64,000 nucleotides of DNA from Clostridiales bacterium. Its GTDB lineage: Bacteria > Bacillota > Clostridia > Christensenellales > CAG-917. Under the pieces are notes generated by a model. The model saw only the letters and a program-made list of their open reading frames with translations, was not told the origin of the DNA and ran no database searches. Below, piece after piece: positions 44,679 to 54,182 of this stretch (the first letter of the stretch is position 1; each line of letters begins with the position of its first letter). The position numbers were made by a program, and so were the translations under genes. The stretch lies in assembly GCA_022009995.1 (NCBI GenBank), contig CP091734.1:1178001-1242000 (forward strand), given 5' to 3'.

Positions 44679-44706
44679 AAAACCCCTCGCGGTGGCGAGG
44701 GGTTTT
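44679..44706 (-). terminator. Terminator of the membrane-protein pair
   Basis: 12-bp perfect stem (44679-44690 with 44695-44706), loop GGTG; ends in T4 on the minus strand. Confidence 0.8.
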
Positions 44707-44717
44707 CAAACGGAAAA

Positions 44718-46666
44718 TTATTGTTGATTGTAAACGTCGTAAGTGGGAACTTCGTACGTCATGCCCGAATAGGGGACTTCGTAAGTTTCGGTTGCGGTAT
44801 CGGTTGCGTCGGTTGCGGCGTCGTTAGTATCCGCTGCGGCGTCTTCGGTAACAGCCGTATCGGTGTTTTCATCGTCGTGTTTTTTGCCGTCCGTGCCGGG
44901 ATTATCAAGGCGATATTCTTTCATACGGATTGCGCCGATAAGAATCGCAAGGATAACCGTAACGCCGGAGAAAATATAGCAAGTCTGACGAATTGCGAAC
45001 AAGCCGGTGATTGCGAAGAGCAGACCGTTTGCGTCAACCCAGCTGTAACGCATATAGTCGATTGTACCGCGAGAGTAGTTTTGCGAATATACGCCGAGCT
45101 GCGTGGGTTTGTCGCCGACGTTGCCGTAGTAGCTGCCGTTGGTGGTGCCGACAACAGAGCCGTCCGCGTTGACGAGTTTCAGGAACAAGGGCGCGAAGCC
45201 GTATCTCCAACCCGAAGAACCGGTATTTGAATTATCGACGGTGATGCCGTCTTCCGCAAATCCGGGGGTGCCTGCGACGTTGGGATTGCCGACCGCGTAT
45301 GCGACGGAATTAAGAATGCTGTCAAGCAGGTAATATACGGGCGGGATTTCAAGAACGCCAAGGAGACTTGAAGTTTCGGTCAGGCAGTTTCCAAGCCCGA
45401 TCGTCTTCAAAAGTTCGCCGACGTTGAGTCCGTTTGCGCTGCCGATATTGATGCCGCTGATCATTGCGAACAAGCCGCCTTCGCCGAACGTGCCGGAAAG
45501 GTCAACGGGAAGGGTAACGTCCGTGCCGTCGATTTTGTCGGGGTTGTAGGTGTAGCCGTCGCCCATCATATCAAGGACCGTCCAGCCGACTTCGATCATT
45601 TCAACCTTGCAGGTTGTGGGGTTGTACCACGGATAAAGGTGCAGGTTGGGCTGCATTACGCGGGTTTCGTCGGGATTGTTCTTGGGGCCGCCTTTCTCTT
45701 CGCCGGTTGCAACGGAAGGACGCTGACCGAGAACAAGGTTCAGGACAACGGGAATCGTCATACGTTTGTCGTTTGCAAGGTCAACCCACGGGCCAACCCA
45801 GCTTTCGTAACCGGAAAGGTTCAGACTGTCGTACATATTGTATTTGCCGTCGCGGGCAACAAGCGACCTGACTTCTTCGCTCTTATACCCATGTCGGTGT
45901 ACTTCTTGATTTTTTTCTGGAAGTATTCAACCATGGTGGCGATTTCTTCGTCGGACTTCACAGCGGGTTCCGCCGCGTTTGTACGGCAGTATTCTTTGTC
46001 GAAATCCTTATAAGAAGAGTCGTTGGAACCTGTGGTATCTTTCACGTAGAAGCCGTATTTGCAAAGGACAAGGGGATTGCCGTCTTTGTCAAGAACGCGG
46101 CCTGTATATGCGCCCGTGTAGTTACCGCTGTTGTCGTGCTCGGACTGTTTGTAATAAGAGAAGTATTGGGTGTAACCGTCTTCGTTTTTGCCGATGATAC
46201 CGTTAAGCACGCTTCTGGCGATAACTGCGTCAAGCATATCTTTGTTGAGCGTCGCGCGATTGTTTGCGGCGTCGGACTCCGCAACGTCTTCATAGAAAAT
46301 CGTGCCGGAAGTAAGGTCGCCGAAAATCATGGGCAGCGCGCCGTCGAGAACGAACATAAGCCCTGAGCAGAGCATCAGGCTGACAACAACTGACATGCGG
46401 TTTGTTTTCTTATCTTTTTCGCTTTGTTTTTGACGCCTTTTTGTGAAAGTTTACGTTCCTGCACCACGACGACAATCACCCATATTACCGAGAATAAAAC
46501 GGCAACGATAATGCTGGCAAACGGTAATATTGCCTTCCAGCCACCTTGTGCGACGTACGAGCCGCCTTGTTCAACGTTGTGCATCGACGCAAGGATTGCG
46601 AAAACCATAAACAGCGGGAAGCTGCATACGTAACATACTATTTGCGATTTTAAGCAATGCTTTCAT
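44718..46666 (-). CDS. Unrecognised membrane protein B (three frameshifts)
   Basis: About 650 residues from the ATG at 46666 (GGAGGTGAATATTG upstream, overlapping the previous stop). Helices near the N terminus (FPLFMVFAILASM, ILPFASIIVAVLFSVIWVIVVVV, VVVSLMLCSGLMFVLDGALPMI), a long extracellular-type domain, one C-terminal helix (CYIFSGVTVILAILIGAI), then an acidic Thr/Ala/Asp-rich tail ending in two similar YEVP repeats. Breaks near 46650 (two A), 46428 (A) and 45889 (G) are homopolymer losses. The same overall design as its partner upstream suggests related or interacting proteins. No known family or catalytic motif recognised. Confidence 0.6.
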
Positions 46667-48969
46667 CAATATTCACCTCCGTTAAGAGCGATTTCGTAAG
46701 CGTAGAGTTTTTCCTTATTGTGGAAGTAGGTCGAAAGGAAGATGCTCATCGCGAGAATGCCTGCCCAAATCGAGAAGTAACGTCTTGCGGCAAGCAAGGG
46801 ATACATTTCGGGCTGATAGGCAATGTCTGCCTGCAACTGATAGCAGTCGGCAAGGGAAATCGCGGCGTCGGCAGGAGTGCCGTTACCGATTGTCTTTCCT
46901 GTGAGAAGACCGCCTTTTGCAGCAAGCGCGCAACCGGACGTAATACCGAAATCTTCGCAGGTGTACTTAACCCAGGCATAGTCGCTCATATCGACCGTTG
47001 TGCCGGCGGTTGTGGCAAGTGCTTTGTCGGTGTCGGACACGAAGTCGGACTGCCAGCACTTTTTAAGCAGCGGGTGGCTGTAAAACGAAAGTTCGCCAAG
47101 GACGGTGTCCAGAAGTTTTTGCACGCCTTCGACGGTAACGCCCGTAAGGTCGATCTTGCTGAGAATCTGCGTGAGAATCGCGTTCAGGTCAAGGTCGGGA
47201 GCGATTGCTTTCAAAATTGCCGAAACGTCAAGTCCGGAAACAAGACCGCCGATTATGTCGTTGAGGTCTAAAAGACCGCCGACAAGTCCCAAAGCGGGTT
47301 GCAAACTCTTGATAATGTCAACGAGTGCCGCCGTGTTGGGGTTTTTGTTGTCGCTTTCAAGTTTCGTCTTGTAAGCAGTGTAAGCCGTCCCGAGGTCCGT
47401 CTTTGCATAAGTGTCGCCCGTGGTGTATTTCGTGCCGGGAACGATTTCCGCGTTGGTTTTGGGAGGCTGAACCATTGTTGCCGCATCGAACGCTTCGCGG
47501 GTAATCTTTGCGGTAAGAATGGGTGTGCCGTCATCGTTGACTTCGCCGGTGTCGGTGTACGTGGTAACGTATACTACTTCGTCCGCCAGCGCGCCGACTT
47601 TGAAAGCGTTTTTGCCGGTTGATTTGTAAACCTCTTTGGACGTGAAGTTAAGGTTGCCGAAGAGATATTGTACGGGCAACGCAAGACCTGTGGTTTCGCC
47701 GCCTTTACCGTTGTTGTAGCCGTAAAGAAGTTGCGAAACGACGTTGCCGATATCGCCGCTTGAAAGGTCGGCGCCGTTTTCTTTAAGCAGGGAGTTGACA
47801 AGGTCAAGCAGTTGTTGCGCTTTCAGACTGTCAAGGAGCTTATTGATTGCCGGGTTCATCCCGAGATATTCAAACAGCGTGCCGAGCACTGCGTTAAGAC
47901 GAGAATCGGTCAGACGATAATTGTCTTCTTCGATACGAAGGGTTGAATAATTCGTCATTTTACCGGTGCGGGTGTCCAGAATTTCGGTAATATCGTTGGT
48001 GTAGTTGTACCAGGCGTCGCTTTCGTATGCAGACGCGTTGGTCGCGCTTGCTTCGATTTCACTTACCATTTTCTTGTAAGCGTCGGCGATTGCGAGCTGC
48101 TCGTAATATATCGTGCCGGGCTGCTTGCAGAATGTTTCGCCTGCCGATTTCATCGTAACGTATGCGCCGTCTTTTATGACGTAGCAGCCTGCGTTGAACG
48201 CTTCGGCGTAGTCGGCAACGGTATACTTAGTGGGACGATAAACCGTCAGTTTTGCGTATTCGTTGTATTTGATGAGAAGTTCCAGAACGTTTTCGACGCC
48301 GAAGATATAGCCGTCGTACAACAATCCGTTGGGGTTGTATGCGTACGGGCTTTGCGCTTTCAGACTGTCGAACAAGCCGTCGATGTTGTCCCCGGTGACC
48401 TTAATCATTTCACCGTCAAGCCCGCCGACCTGATAATACGCGACCGCCGTATTGAGTTGCGTGCGTTCACGATACATTTTGGGATAATATTCCGAAAGAC
48501 CGTAAGTCCTTATCACGTTGTCGACGCGTTCGTTCAGCTTATAGGCGTATCCTGACTCGCGTTTGTTTGCGGAAAGGGCGTTGAACCACTGCTTTTGCAA
48601 GGAGTAGTTTTCAACCTTAACGCCTTTGTCGGAGTATTCCGTCCTGATCTTGTCAAGTTCCTTTTCGTTGCGAATGTCAAGTCCCGCAATCGGGGCGAGC
48701 ATGAGCGCAACCGCAAGAATGACGAGTATAATTGTGCGGACAGCCTGTTGTTTTTTCAATACAAGGTAAAGCCCGATTTGAAGCAGTGTGAAACCTGCCC
48801 ACAAAACGAGCGCCGCCGTAATGCCGTTTTTCGCCGTTTCGGAAAACGCGCCTTCGTTGAAGAAGATCATGCTGTCCTTTGCGACAAACAACATAAGAAG
48901 CGGGAAACCGAGTAAATAGAAAATTACTTTCAGAACTTTTGCACAAGTCAACTTTTGCATTTTGTTCAT
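46666..48969 (-). CDS. Unrecognised membrane protein A
   Basis: 767 residues, intact, ATG after AAGGAG. Three hydrophobic segments at the N terminus (VIFYLLGFPLLMLFVA, ITAALVLWAGFTLLQIGLYLVL, IILVILAVALMLAPIAG), a region of about 580 residues predicted outside, and a last helix near residue 740 (YFSIWAGILAMSIFLSTYF) with a short charged end. The outer part has a helical stretch with repeated Leu-Leu-Asp and Ile-Leu patterns (LLDSLKAQQLLDLVNSLL, VSAILKAIAPDLDLNAIL), perhaps coiled or lipid-binding. The stop overlaps the start of protein B. No family recognised; envelope assembly or transport is possible but unproven. Confidence 0.65.
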   Translation of the reverse strand: MNKMQKLTCAKVLKVIFYLLGFPLLMLFVAKDSMIFFNEGAFSETAKNGITAALVLWAGFTLLQIGLYLVLKKQQAVRTIILVILAVALMLAPIAGLDIRNEKELDKIRTEYSDKGVKVENYSLQKQWFNALSANKRESGYAYKLNERVDNVIRTYGLSEYYPKMYRERTQLNTAVAYYQVGGLDGEMIKVTGDNIDGLFDSLKAQSPYAYNPNGLLYDGYIFGVENVLELLIKYNEYAKLTVYRPTKYTVADYAEAFNAGCYVIKDGAYVTMKSAGETFCKQPGTIYYEQLAIADAYKKMVSEIEASATNASAYESDAWYNYTNDITEILDTRTGKMTNYSTLRIEEDNYRLTDSRLNAVLGTLFEYLGMNPAINKLLDSLKAQQLLDLVNSLLKENGADLSSGDIGNVVSQLLYGYNNGKGGETTGLALPVQYLFGNLNFTSKEVYKSTGKNAFKVGALADEVVYVTTYTDTGEVNDDGTPILTAKITREAFDAATMVQPPKTNAEIVPGTKYTTGDTYAKTDLGTAYTAYKTKLESDNKNPNTAALVDIIKSLQPALGLVGGLLDLNDIIGGLVSGLDVSAILKAIAPDLDLNAILTQILSKIDLTGVTVEGVQKLLDTVLGELSFYSHPLLKKCWQSDFVSDTDKALATTAGTTVDMSDYAWVKYTCEDFGITSGCALAAKGGLLTGKTIGNGTPADAAISLADCYQLQADIAYQPEMYPLLAARRYFSIWAGILAMSIFLSTYFHNKEKLYAYEIALNGGEY

Positions 48970-49021
48970 AATTTTCCGTTCTCCTTAATCTAGAATTGCA
49001 AAATTATTGCTGCTACTTGAT

Positions 49022-49050
49022 ATTATATACTACGCGTGCGAGCGTGTCAA
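49022..49050 (-). promoter_or_regulatory. Promoter of the membrane-protein pair
   Basis: Minus strand TTGACA (49045-49050), 17-base spacer, TATAAT (49022-49027), about 53 bases before the start. Confidence 0.8.
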
Positions 49051-49080
49051 ACGTATTCTATTCAATTTAATCTATACTTA

Positions 49081-49464
49081 TCCATAAAATGGTGCCTGAA
49101 ATCCCGTGTCAACAACGCGCGACAGGACAAAAATTTTACAAATCGAACGATTTATAAGGTTTCCGTCAAAATTCGCGGCGGTCGGGTTTTTGCCGACGAA
49201 AGAACGTTTGTTCCCGCAAAAATCGGATAAATTACTTTTACGTCGTGGAGTTTAAGACGAACGTAAAAAGGGCGGAAAAAAAAATCAAATTTGTTTTTCG
49301 AGCCGGAATTTCCGAAAAATAACCGCACGATAAAACGGTCGATTTTTCAAAAGCGTGCGACTTTGAACGACTAAAAATAACAAAGTCGTAACAAACGACA
49401 GTAATAAGTGTCATAATGACACTAAACAATTTTATTTTAATTCCGAATAACCCCCCTAAATCGT
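49081..49464. other. Non-coding stretch upstream of prs
   Basis: No supported gene. Several hairpins are visible: TTTTACG/CGTAAAA near 49236-49265, CGCACG/CGTGCG near 49323-49362, ACTTTG/CAAAGT near 49370-49394 and GTGTCA/TGACAC near 49409-49423. They may form part of a leader or be decayed repeat DNA. Confidence 0.3.
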
Positions 49465-49493
49465 TTGGCGAAAACAAAATAATATGATAAAAT
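49465..49493 (+). promoter_or_regulatory. Candidate promoter of prs
   Basis: TTGGCG (49465-49470), 17-base spacer, TAAAAT (49488-49493), 26 bases before the ATG with GGAGG between. Confidence 0.55.
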
Positions 49494-49518
49494 ATCAATA
49501 GAATTTTGGAGGTTACCA

Positions 49519-50688
49519 ATGACACCTGCTTTTGATACCGTATTTTCCGAAGACGAAATCCCTGCATATCCCCTTGCTATAATCGCTTTACCCGGCGCGG
49601 AAGAATTCGCCGAAAAAGTCGATAAATACCTTGTTGACTGGTATGGCAGAGAATGTGCAAAGAAAACCCCCGCATCTTTTATCGTTCCCACCAACTTCCC
49701 GCGTTTTACGTCGGGCGACGGCAAGGCAATGATTCTTGACAGCGTACGCGGCAAAGACCTGTACGTCGTTATCGACACCGGTAACCACGGCGTGCAATAC
49801 AAAATGTTCGGACAAATGCAGTGTATGAGTCCCGACGACCATTTCCAAAATCTGAAACGACTTATTTCGGCGGTCGGCGGCAAAGCGTCGCGCATCACCG
49901 TCGTTATGCCGCTTCTTTACGGCGGACGTCAGCACAGAAGAAACGCAAGGGAATCTCTCGATTGCGCCATTATGCTGAGAGAACTGGAAGTAATGGGCGT
50001 TAAAGACCTTATCACCTTCGACGCTCACGATCCCCGCGTGCAGAACGCCGTGCCCCTTATGGGATTTGACAACTTCTTCCCGTGTTATCAGATTCTGAAA
50101 GCGGTCGTAAGGAAATATCCCGACATCGTTTTCGACAAAGAACACACGATGATTATCTCCCCCGACGAAGGCGCGATGAGCCGTAATATTTATTACGCTT
50201 CGGTTCTGGGGCTGGATCTCGGTATGTTTTACAAACGTCGCGACTTCTCTGTCGTCATCAACGGCAGAAATCCCATCGTCGCGCACGAATACATCGGCAA
50301 TCCCGTTGCGGGCAAGGACATTCTCGTCGCAGACGACATTATCGCAACCGGCGACAGCATGCTGCACCTTGCCAAAGACCTGAAAGACAAGGGCGCAAGA
50401 CGCATTATCCTCGTCCCCACCTTCGCAATGTTCACGGAAGGCACGGAAAGGTTCGACAAAGCCTATGCGGAAGGTATTTTCGACGGCGTTATATCCACAA
50501 ACCTTTCGTACACCTTGCCCGAACTTTCGGAAAGAGAATGGTTTTCAAAGGCGGAATTGTCCAAATATATGGCTTATATCATTTCGGCGTGCAACCACAA
50601 CGCGTCGGTATCGGGACTTCTCGATCCGCATGAGAAAATCCACGATTTGCTGCGCAGGCACAACGAAAGTCTTAACAAATCTAAATAA
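49519..50688 (+). CDS. prs: Ribose-phosphate pyrophosphokinase, long form
   Basis: 389 residues, about 70 longer than the common bacterial enzyme. VMPLLYGGRQHRRNARESLDC corresponds to the catalytic YxRQD/R flexible loop, LITFDAHDPRVQNAVP to the metal-binding His-Asp segment, and KDILVADDIIATGDSMLHLA to the PRPP-binding loop. The extra length lies mainly in the N-terminal part and in the C-terminal tail. Long forms of this type occur in Clostridia. It makes PRPP for nucleotide and base salvage, fitting the window's nucleoside theme. Intact. Confidence 0.85.
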   Translation: MTPAFDTVFSEDEIPAYPLAIIALPGAEEFAEKVDKYLVDWYGRECAKKTPASFIVPTNFPRFTSGDGKAMILDSVRGKDLYVVIDTGNHGVQYKMFGQMQCMSPDDHFQNLKRLISAVGGKASRITVVMPLLYGGRQHRRNARESLDCAIMLRELEVMGVKDLITFDAHDPRVQNAVPLMGFDNFFPCYQILKAVVRKYPDIVFDKEHTMIISPDEGAMSRNIYYASVLGLDLGMFYKRRDFSVVINGRNPIVAHEYIGNPVAGKDILVADDIIATGDSMLHLAKDLKDKGARRIILVPTFAMFTEGTERFDKAYAEGIFDGVISTNLSYTLPELSEREWFSKAELSKYMAYIISACNHNASVSGLLDPHEKIHDLLRRHNESLNKSK

Positions 50689-50712
50689 GTAATTTTATAT
50701 AAGGAGTTTATT

Positions 50713-51363
50713 GTGAAAGTTCATTGGTTGGGGCATTCCTGCTTCAAACTCGAAGAGAGCACAGGTACGTCAATCATCACCGACCCGTACCACCCGTACG
50801 TCGGTTTCTCGATGCCCGAAGTTTCTTGCGACGCCGTGACGCTCAGTCATAATCACGAGGATCACAACTTCATCAAAGGAATCAAGGGCAACCCCGTTAT
50901 TATCAATAAACAAGGTCTGTTTGAGGTCAAAGGCGTTCACATCAGAAGCCTTCTTACCGACCACGACAAGGAAGGCGGAAGACTGCGCGGACAAAATCTT
51001 GTGTTCCAGTATCGCCTTGACGGCGTCGAAGTGTGCCATCTCGGCGACATCGGCGAAGAATGCAACGCAATGCTTGCGGAAGCACTCGTCCCCACAAACG
51101 TCCTTCTTATCCCCGTCGGGGGAAACTATACCATCAATGCGGAGGAAGCGAAAGAATACGTCGATAAACTTATGCCCGACGTCGTTATCCCCATGCATTT
51201 CAAAACCGAAGATTGCAGCCTTGACATCGACGGTCTTGACGATTTTCTCGATTTGTTTGATAAAGACGAAATCGTGTATCTCGACAGCGATACGGTTGAG
51301 TTCGACCGCTTCGACTTCGACGGCGAAAGCACGAAAGTCTACGTTTTCAAAAGTCAGCAATAA
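50713..51363 (+). CDS. UPF0173-type metallo-beta-lactamase-fold hydrolase
   Basis: 216 residues from a GTG start behind AAGGAG. Metal motif LSHNHEDHNFI (HxHxDH as HNHEDH), then LLTDHDKEGG, VCHLGDIGEEC (bridging Asp) and VVIPMHFKTEDC with the last metal His. It starts VKVHWLGHSCFKLEES, as usual for the YtkL/UPF0173 group. The substrate is unknown. Placed 24 bases after prs; probably the same transcript. The following 120 bases hold an AAAACGCT/AGCGTTTT hairpin and an imperfect 20-base tandem repeat (51365-51403). Confidence 0.82.
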   Translation: MKVHWLGHSCFKLEESTGTSIITDPYHPYVGFSMPEVSCDAVTLSHNHEDHNFIKGIKGNPVIINKQGLFEVKGVHIRSLLTDHDKEGGRLRGQNLVFQYRLDGVEVCHLGDIGEECNAMLAEALVPTNVLLIPVGGNYTINAEEAKEYVDKLMPDVVIPMHFKTEDCSLDIDGLDDFLDLFDKDEIVYLDSDTVEFDRFDFDGESTKVYVFKSQQ

Positions 51364-51485
51364 CGCACACTTTAACGTATAAAGCACATTTTATCGTATA
51401 AAACGCTCCGTAATCGGCATATACTTATTATGCAGCGTTTTGTGTTGCGTTTTTATATTCAAAATTTCAAAAATTCGGAGTATTT

Positions 51486-52915
51486 ATGGATTTTTCACGC
51501 GAACAGTTGCAGGACAAAAACCTGTTTGAATTGCGCGAAATTGCGCGCGAAAACAGGGTGCAGTCCCCGACAAAATTAAACAAGGAAGAACTTATTTCAC
51601 AAATTGTCGAAGCGTCTTCTCAAAGGGTAAAAGGGCTTAAAATCCGCCCGGTTTCACGCCCGTCGAAACTTGTCGACGCCCCGAGAAGGAACGCGCAGAA
51701 CGACGTCCCTGAAAAAGCCGCGGAGTCGATAAACGAGATTATGGCTGTCGACGATACCTGCGAAGAAAGGGAAGGTATCCTGGAAATTCACCCCGACGGC
51801 TATGGCTTTATCCGCGTCAGAAACTGCGAACACAGCGAAAAGGACGTCTATGTTTCCGCAATCAAAATCAGGAAAGCGGGACTTCGTCAGGGGGATATGA
51901 TTAAGGGCATCGTGAAGGTCGCTTACGACAATAAGCCCGCCGCGCTTTTAATCATCAATACCGTCAACGGCGTGCCCGCGGAAGAACTCAGAAACGCCCG
52001 CGCTTTGACGACCTTGTCCCCATTTATCCCGACGAGCGTCTGAAACTTGAAAACGCGCGCAGCAAAAACGACTTCGCAATCCGCGAAATCGACCTTATCG
52101 CGCCAATCGGAAAAGGGCAGCGCGGTATGATTGTGTCGCCCCCGAAAGCGGGCAAAACAACCCTGCTTAAAAAAATCGCGAACAGCATTTCTGAAAATTA
52201 TCCCGACGTAACCCTTATGGTATTGCTCATCGACGAGCGTCCCGAAGAAGTTACCGACATGCAAAGAAGCATTAAAGGCGAGGTCGTTTACAGCACTTTC
52301 GACGAAATGCCGGAACACCATACGAAAGCGGCGGAACTGTTGCTTTCCCGCGCAAAACGACTTGTCGAAAACGGCAAAGATGTCGTGATTCTGATGGACA
52401 GCTTAACCCGCCTTGCGCGCGCATATAACCTTACGATTCCCCCGACGGGCAGGACGCTTTCCGGCGGTATCGATCCCGGCGCGTTGCATAGCCCGAAATC
52501 GTTTTTCGGAAGCGCGAGAAACATCGAAAACGGCGGAAGCCTTACCATTATCGCAACCGCTCTCGTCGATACCGGAAGCCGTATGGACGACGTCATTTAC
52601 GAGGAGTTCAAGGGCACGGGCAATATGGAAATCCACCTTGACAGAAAACTGTCCGAAAAGAGGATTTTCCCCGCAATCGATCTTAACCGCAGCGGCACGA
52701 GAAGAGAAGACTTGTTGTTGTCGCAGGACGAGCTGGAAGGCGTGTGGACAATGCGTAAAATTTTGTCGTCGGGCGATACGGAATCGGCGGCTGAAAATCT
52801 GTTGCAGATGCTTGTCAAAACTTCGTCCAACGCGGAGTTTATCGAGCAACTTAAACTGCAAATGCGTCTTATCGACAAGGAAGGATATACTTTCCGCGGA
52901 ACCGGCTTAAAATAA
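51486..52915 (+). CDS. rho: Transcription termination factor Rho (one frameshift)
   Basis: About 477 residues. SAP-like N-terminal helices ([24 protein letters not shown]), the cold-shock RNA-binding domain [18 protein letters not shown] with [18 protein letters not shown], the P-loop [29 protein letters not shown] and LTRLARAYN in the motor. The break near 51990, between the two domains, is repaired by one A giving [23 protein letters not shown]-driven hexamer that ends unneeded transcripts. Because it is normally a single full-length protein, the split supports a sequence error. Confidence 0.92.
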
Positions 52916-52927
52916 ACTTTATTGATG

Positions 52928-52954
52928 AAAAACGCCGCGTTAAACGGCGTTTTT
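52928..52954 (+). terminator. Terminator of rho
   Basis: AAAAACGCCG (52928-52937) pairs with CGGCGTTTTT (52945-52954) around a seven-base loop. Confidence 0.8.
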
Positions 52955-52973
52955 GATATTATTTCAAACGATT

Positions 52974-53560
52974 ATGGACAAAAGAACACAGCAAAACAAA
53001 GACTTTTTCAACAGTCTTGCAAATGACTGGGACGCAAGGCAAAAACTGTCCGATGACGATGTTTTCAACCTTGTAAAACTTGCGAATATCAACCCCGGCG
53101 ACAAGGTTCTGGATGTCGCTTGCGGCACGGGAATTATCGACAAACACTTTTGAAACTCGGCGCGAAAAACGTTGTCGCAATCGACCTTTCGGAGAATATG
53201 ATTGCCATTGCAAAGTCCAAGAACAGCGACGAGAATTTGCGATACGAAATTGCCGATTTTTACGATTTTTCGGAAGGCGATTTCGACAAAATCGTGATTT
53301 ACAACGCTTATCCGCATTTCACGGACACGCAAGCGTTTTTGACGGCGATAAACAATAACCTTAAAAAGGGCGGCGAGTTTTCGATAATCCACAGCGATTC
53401 GCCAAGCGTTATCAACGCGCGCCATTCGGGCGGGGCGAAAATCGTGTCGAAAGACCTTGAATCGGCAGACGAAGAAGCAAACATTTTCAAGGAACTTTTC
53501 GATATCGTACAGACCGTCGACGACGGTGAAAAGTACCTGATACGCGGCAAAAAAAGATAA
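52974..53560 (+). CDS. SAM-dependent class I methyltransferase (one frameshift)
   Basis: About 195 residues from the ATG at 52974; no strong ribosome binding site is seen. Motif I VLDVACGTGIIDK near residue 46, VVAIDLSENMIAIAKSK (motif II), FDKIVIYNAYPHFTD (motif IV) and LKKGGEFSIIHSDSPSVINARHSG. The break near 53147 is repaired by one A (DKTLLKLGAKNVV). HSG and late features recall small Clostridial methyltransferases of unknown target. Flanked by terminators, so transcribed alone. Confidence 0.78.
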
Positions 53561-53571
53561 TGAAAGACGAC

Positions 53572-53600
53572 AAAAAACGAGGCGAAACACCTCGTTTTTT
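53572..53600. terminator. Bidirectional terminator
   Basis: CGAGG (53578-53582) pairs with CCTCG (53590-53594), extended by A6 and T6 arms. Confidence 0.75.
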
Positions 53601-53613
53601 ATTTGCTTTTTTT

Positions 53614-53645
53614 CCACGCAAGTACAAGTATCTTGCGTGGGTTTT
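53614..53645 (+). terminator. Second hairpin between convergent genes
   Basis: CCACGCAAG (53614-53622) pairs with CTTGCGTGG (53632-53640), then GTTTTA. Confidence 0.5.
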
Positions 53646-53680
53646 ATTGACAAGGATTCCCTTATCGCTTTTATAAGATG

Positions 53681-54025
53681 CTACTCGTAAAAGCCGAGGG
53701 AGACCATAAGTCCTTCGTTGACCTTTCTCATTACGCCGCCGGACAAATCGCCGATTTTGTCTTTTAATCTGGTTTTGTCAAGGGTTCTTAACTGTTCAAG
53801 CAATATTACGCTGTCTTTCGGCAGCCCGAACTCGCTTTGCGGAATATCGACGTGAGTCGGCAGTTTGGTTTTGTTGAGTCTGCTGGTTATTGCCGCGGCG
53901 ATAATCGTCGGGGAATACTTGTTTCCGACGTCGTTCTGCACGATAAGTACGGGACGCACGCCCCCTTGTTCGCTCCCCACGACGGGGCTTAAATCGGCGT
54001 AATAAATCTCACCGCGTTTTATCAT
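53681..54025 (-). CDS. MazF/PemK-type endoribonuclease
   Basis: 114 residues behind GGAGGTG. It matches the NdoA/MazF group of Firmicutes: [32 protein letters not shown], then [21 protein letters not shown], and [22 protein letters not shown]. It cleaves mRNA at a short specific site. In most genomes a MazE/NdoAI antitoxin lies just upstream, often next to alanine racemase; here the upstream 150 bases hold no such gene, and the next gene is divergent ddh. Intact. Confidence 0.9.
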   Translation of the reverse strand: MIKRGEIYYADLSPVVGSEQGGVRPVLIVQNDVGNKYSPTIIAAAITSRLNKTKLPTHVDIPQSEFGLPKDSVILLEQLRTLDKTRLKDKIGDLSGGVMRKVNEGLMVSLGFYE

Positions 54026-54182
54026 ATCGACACCTCCGAATACTTAAGTTATGTACACGATGATTTTACCCAAGGGAAACTTCTTTAATACACCCGTCAA
54101 AAGCATATTATGAAAAATCGGCGCGCCGCGTGAAGTAAGTCGCCGCACATGACCGCATATAATAGGGAAAAGGCGGTGTTTT

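Noticed and set aside
49036..49230. Possible small gene upstream of prs
   Set aside because: No start site signal, no family, and it overlaps the promoter of the leftward operon.
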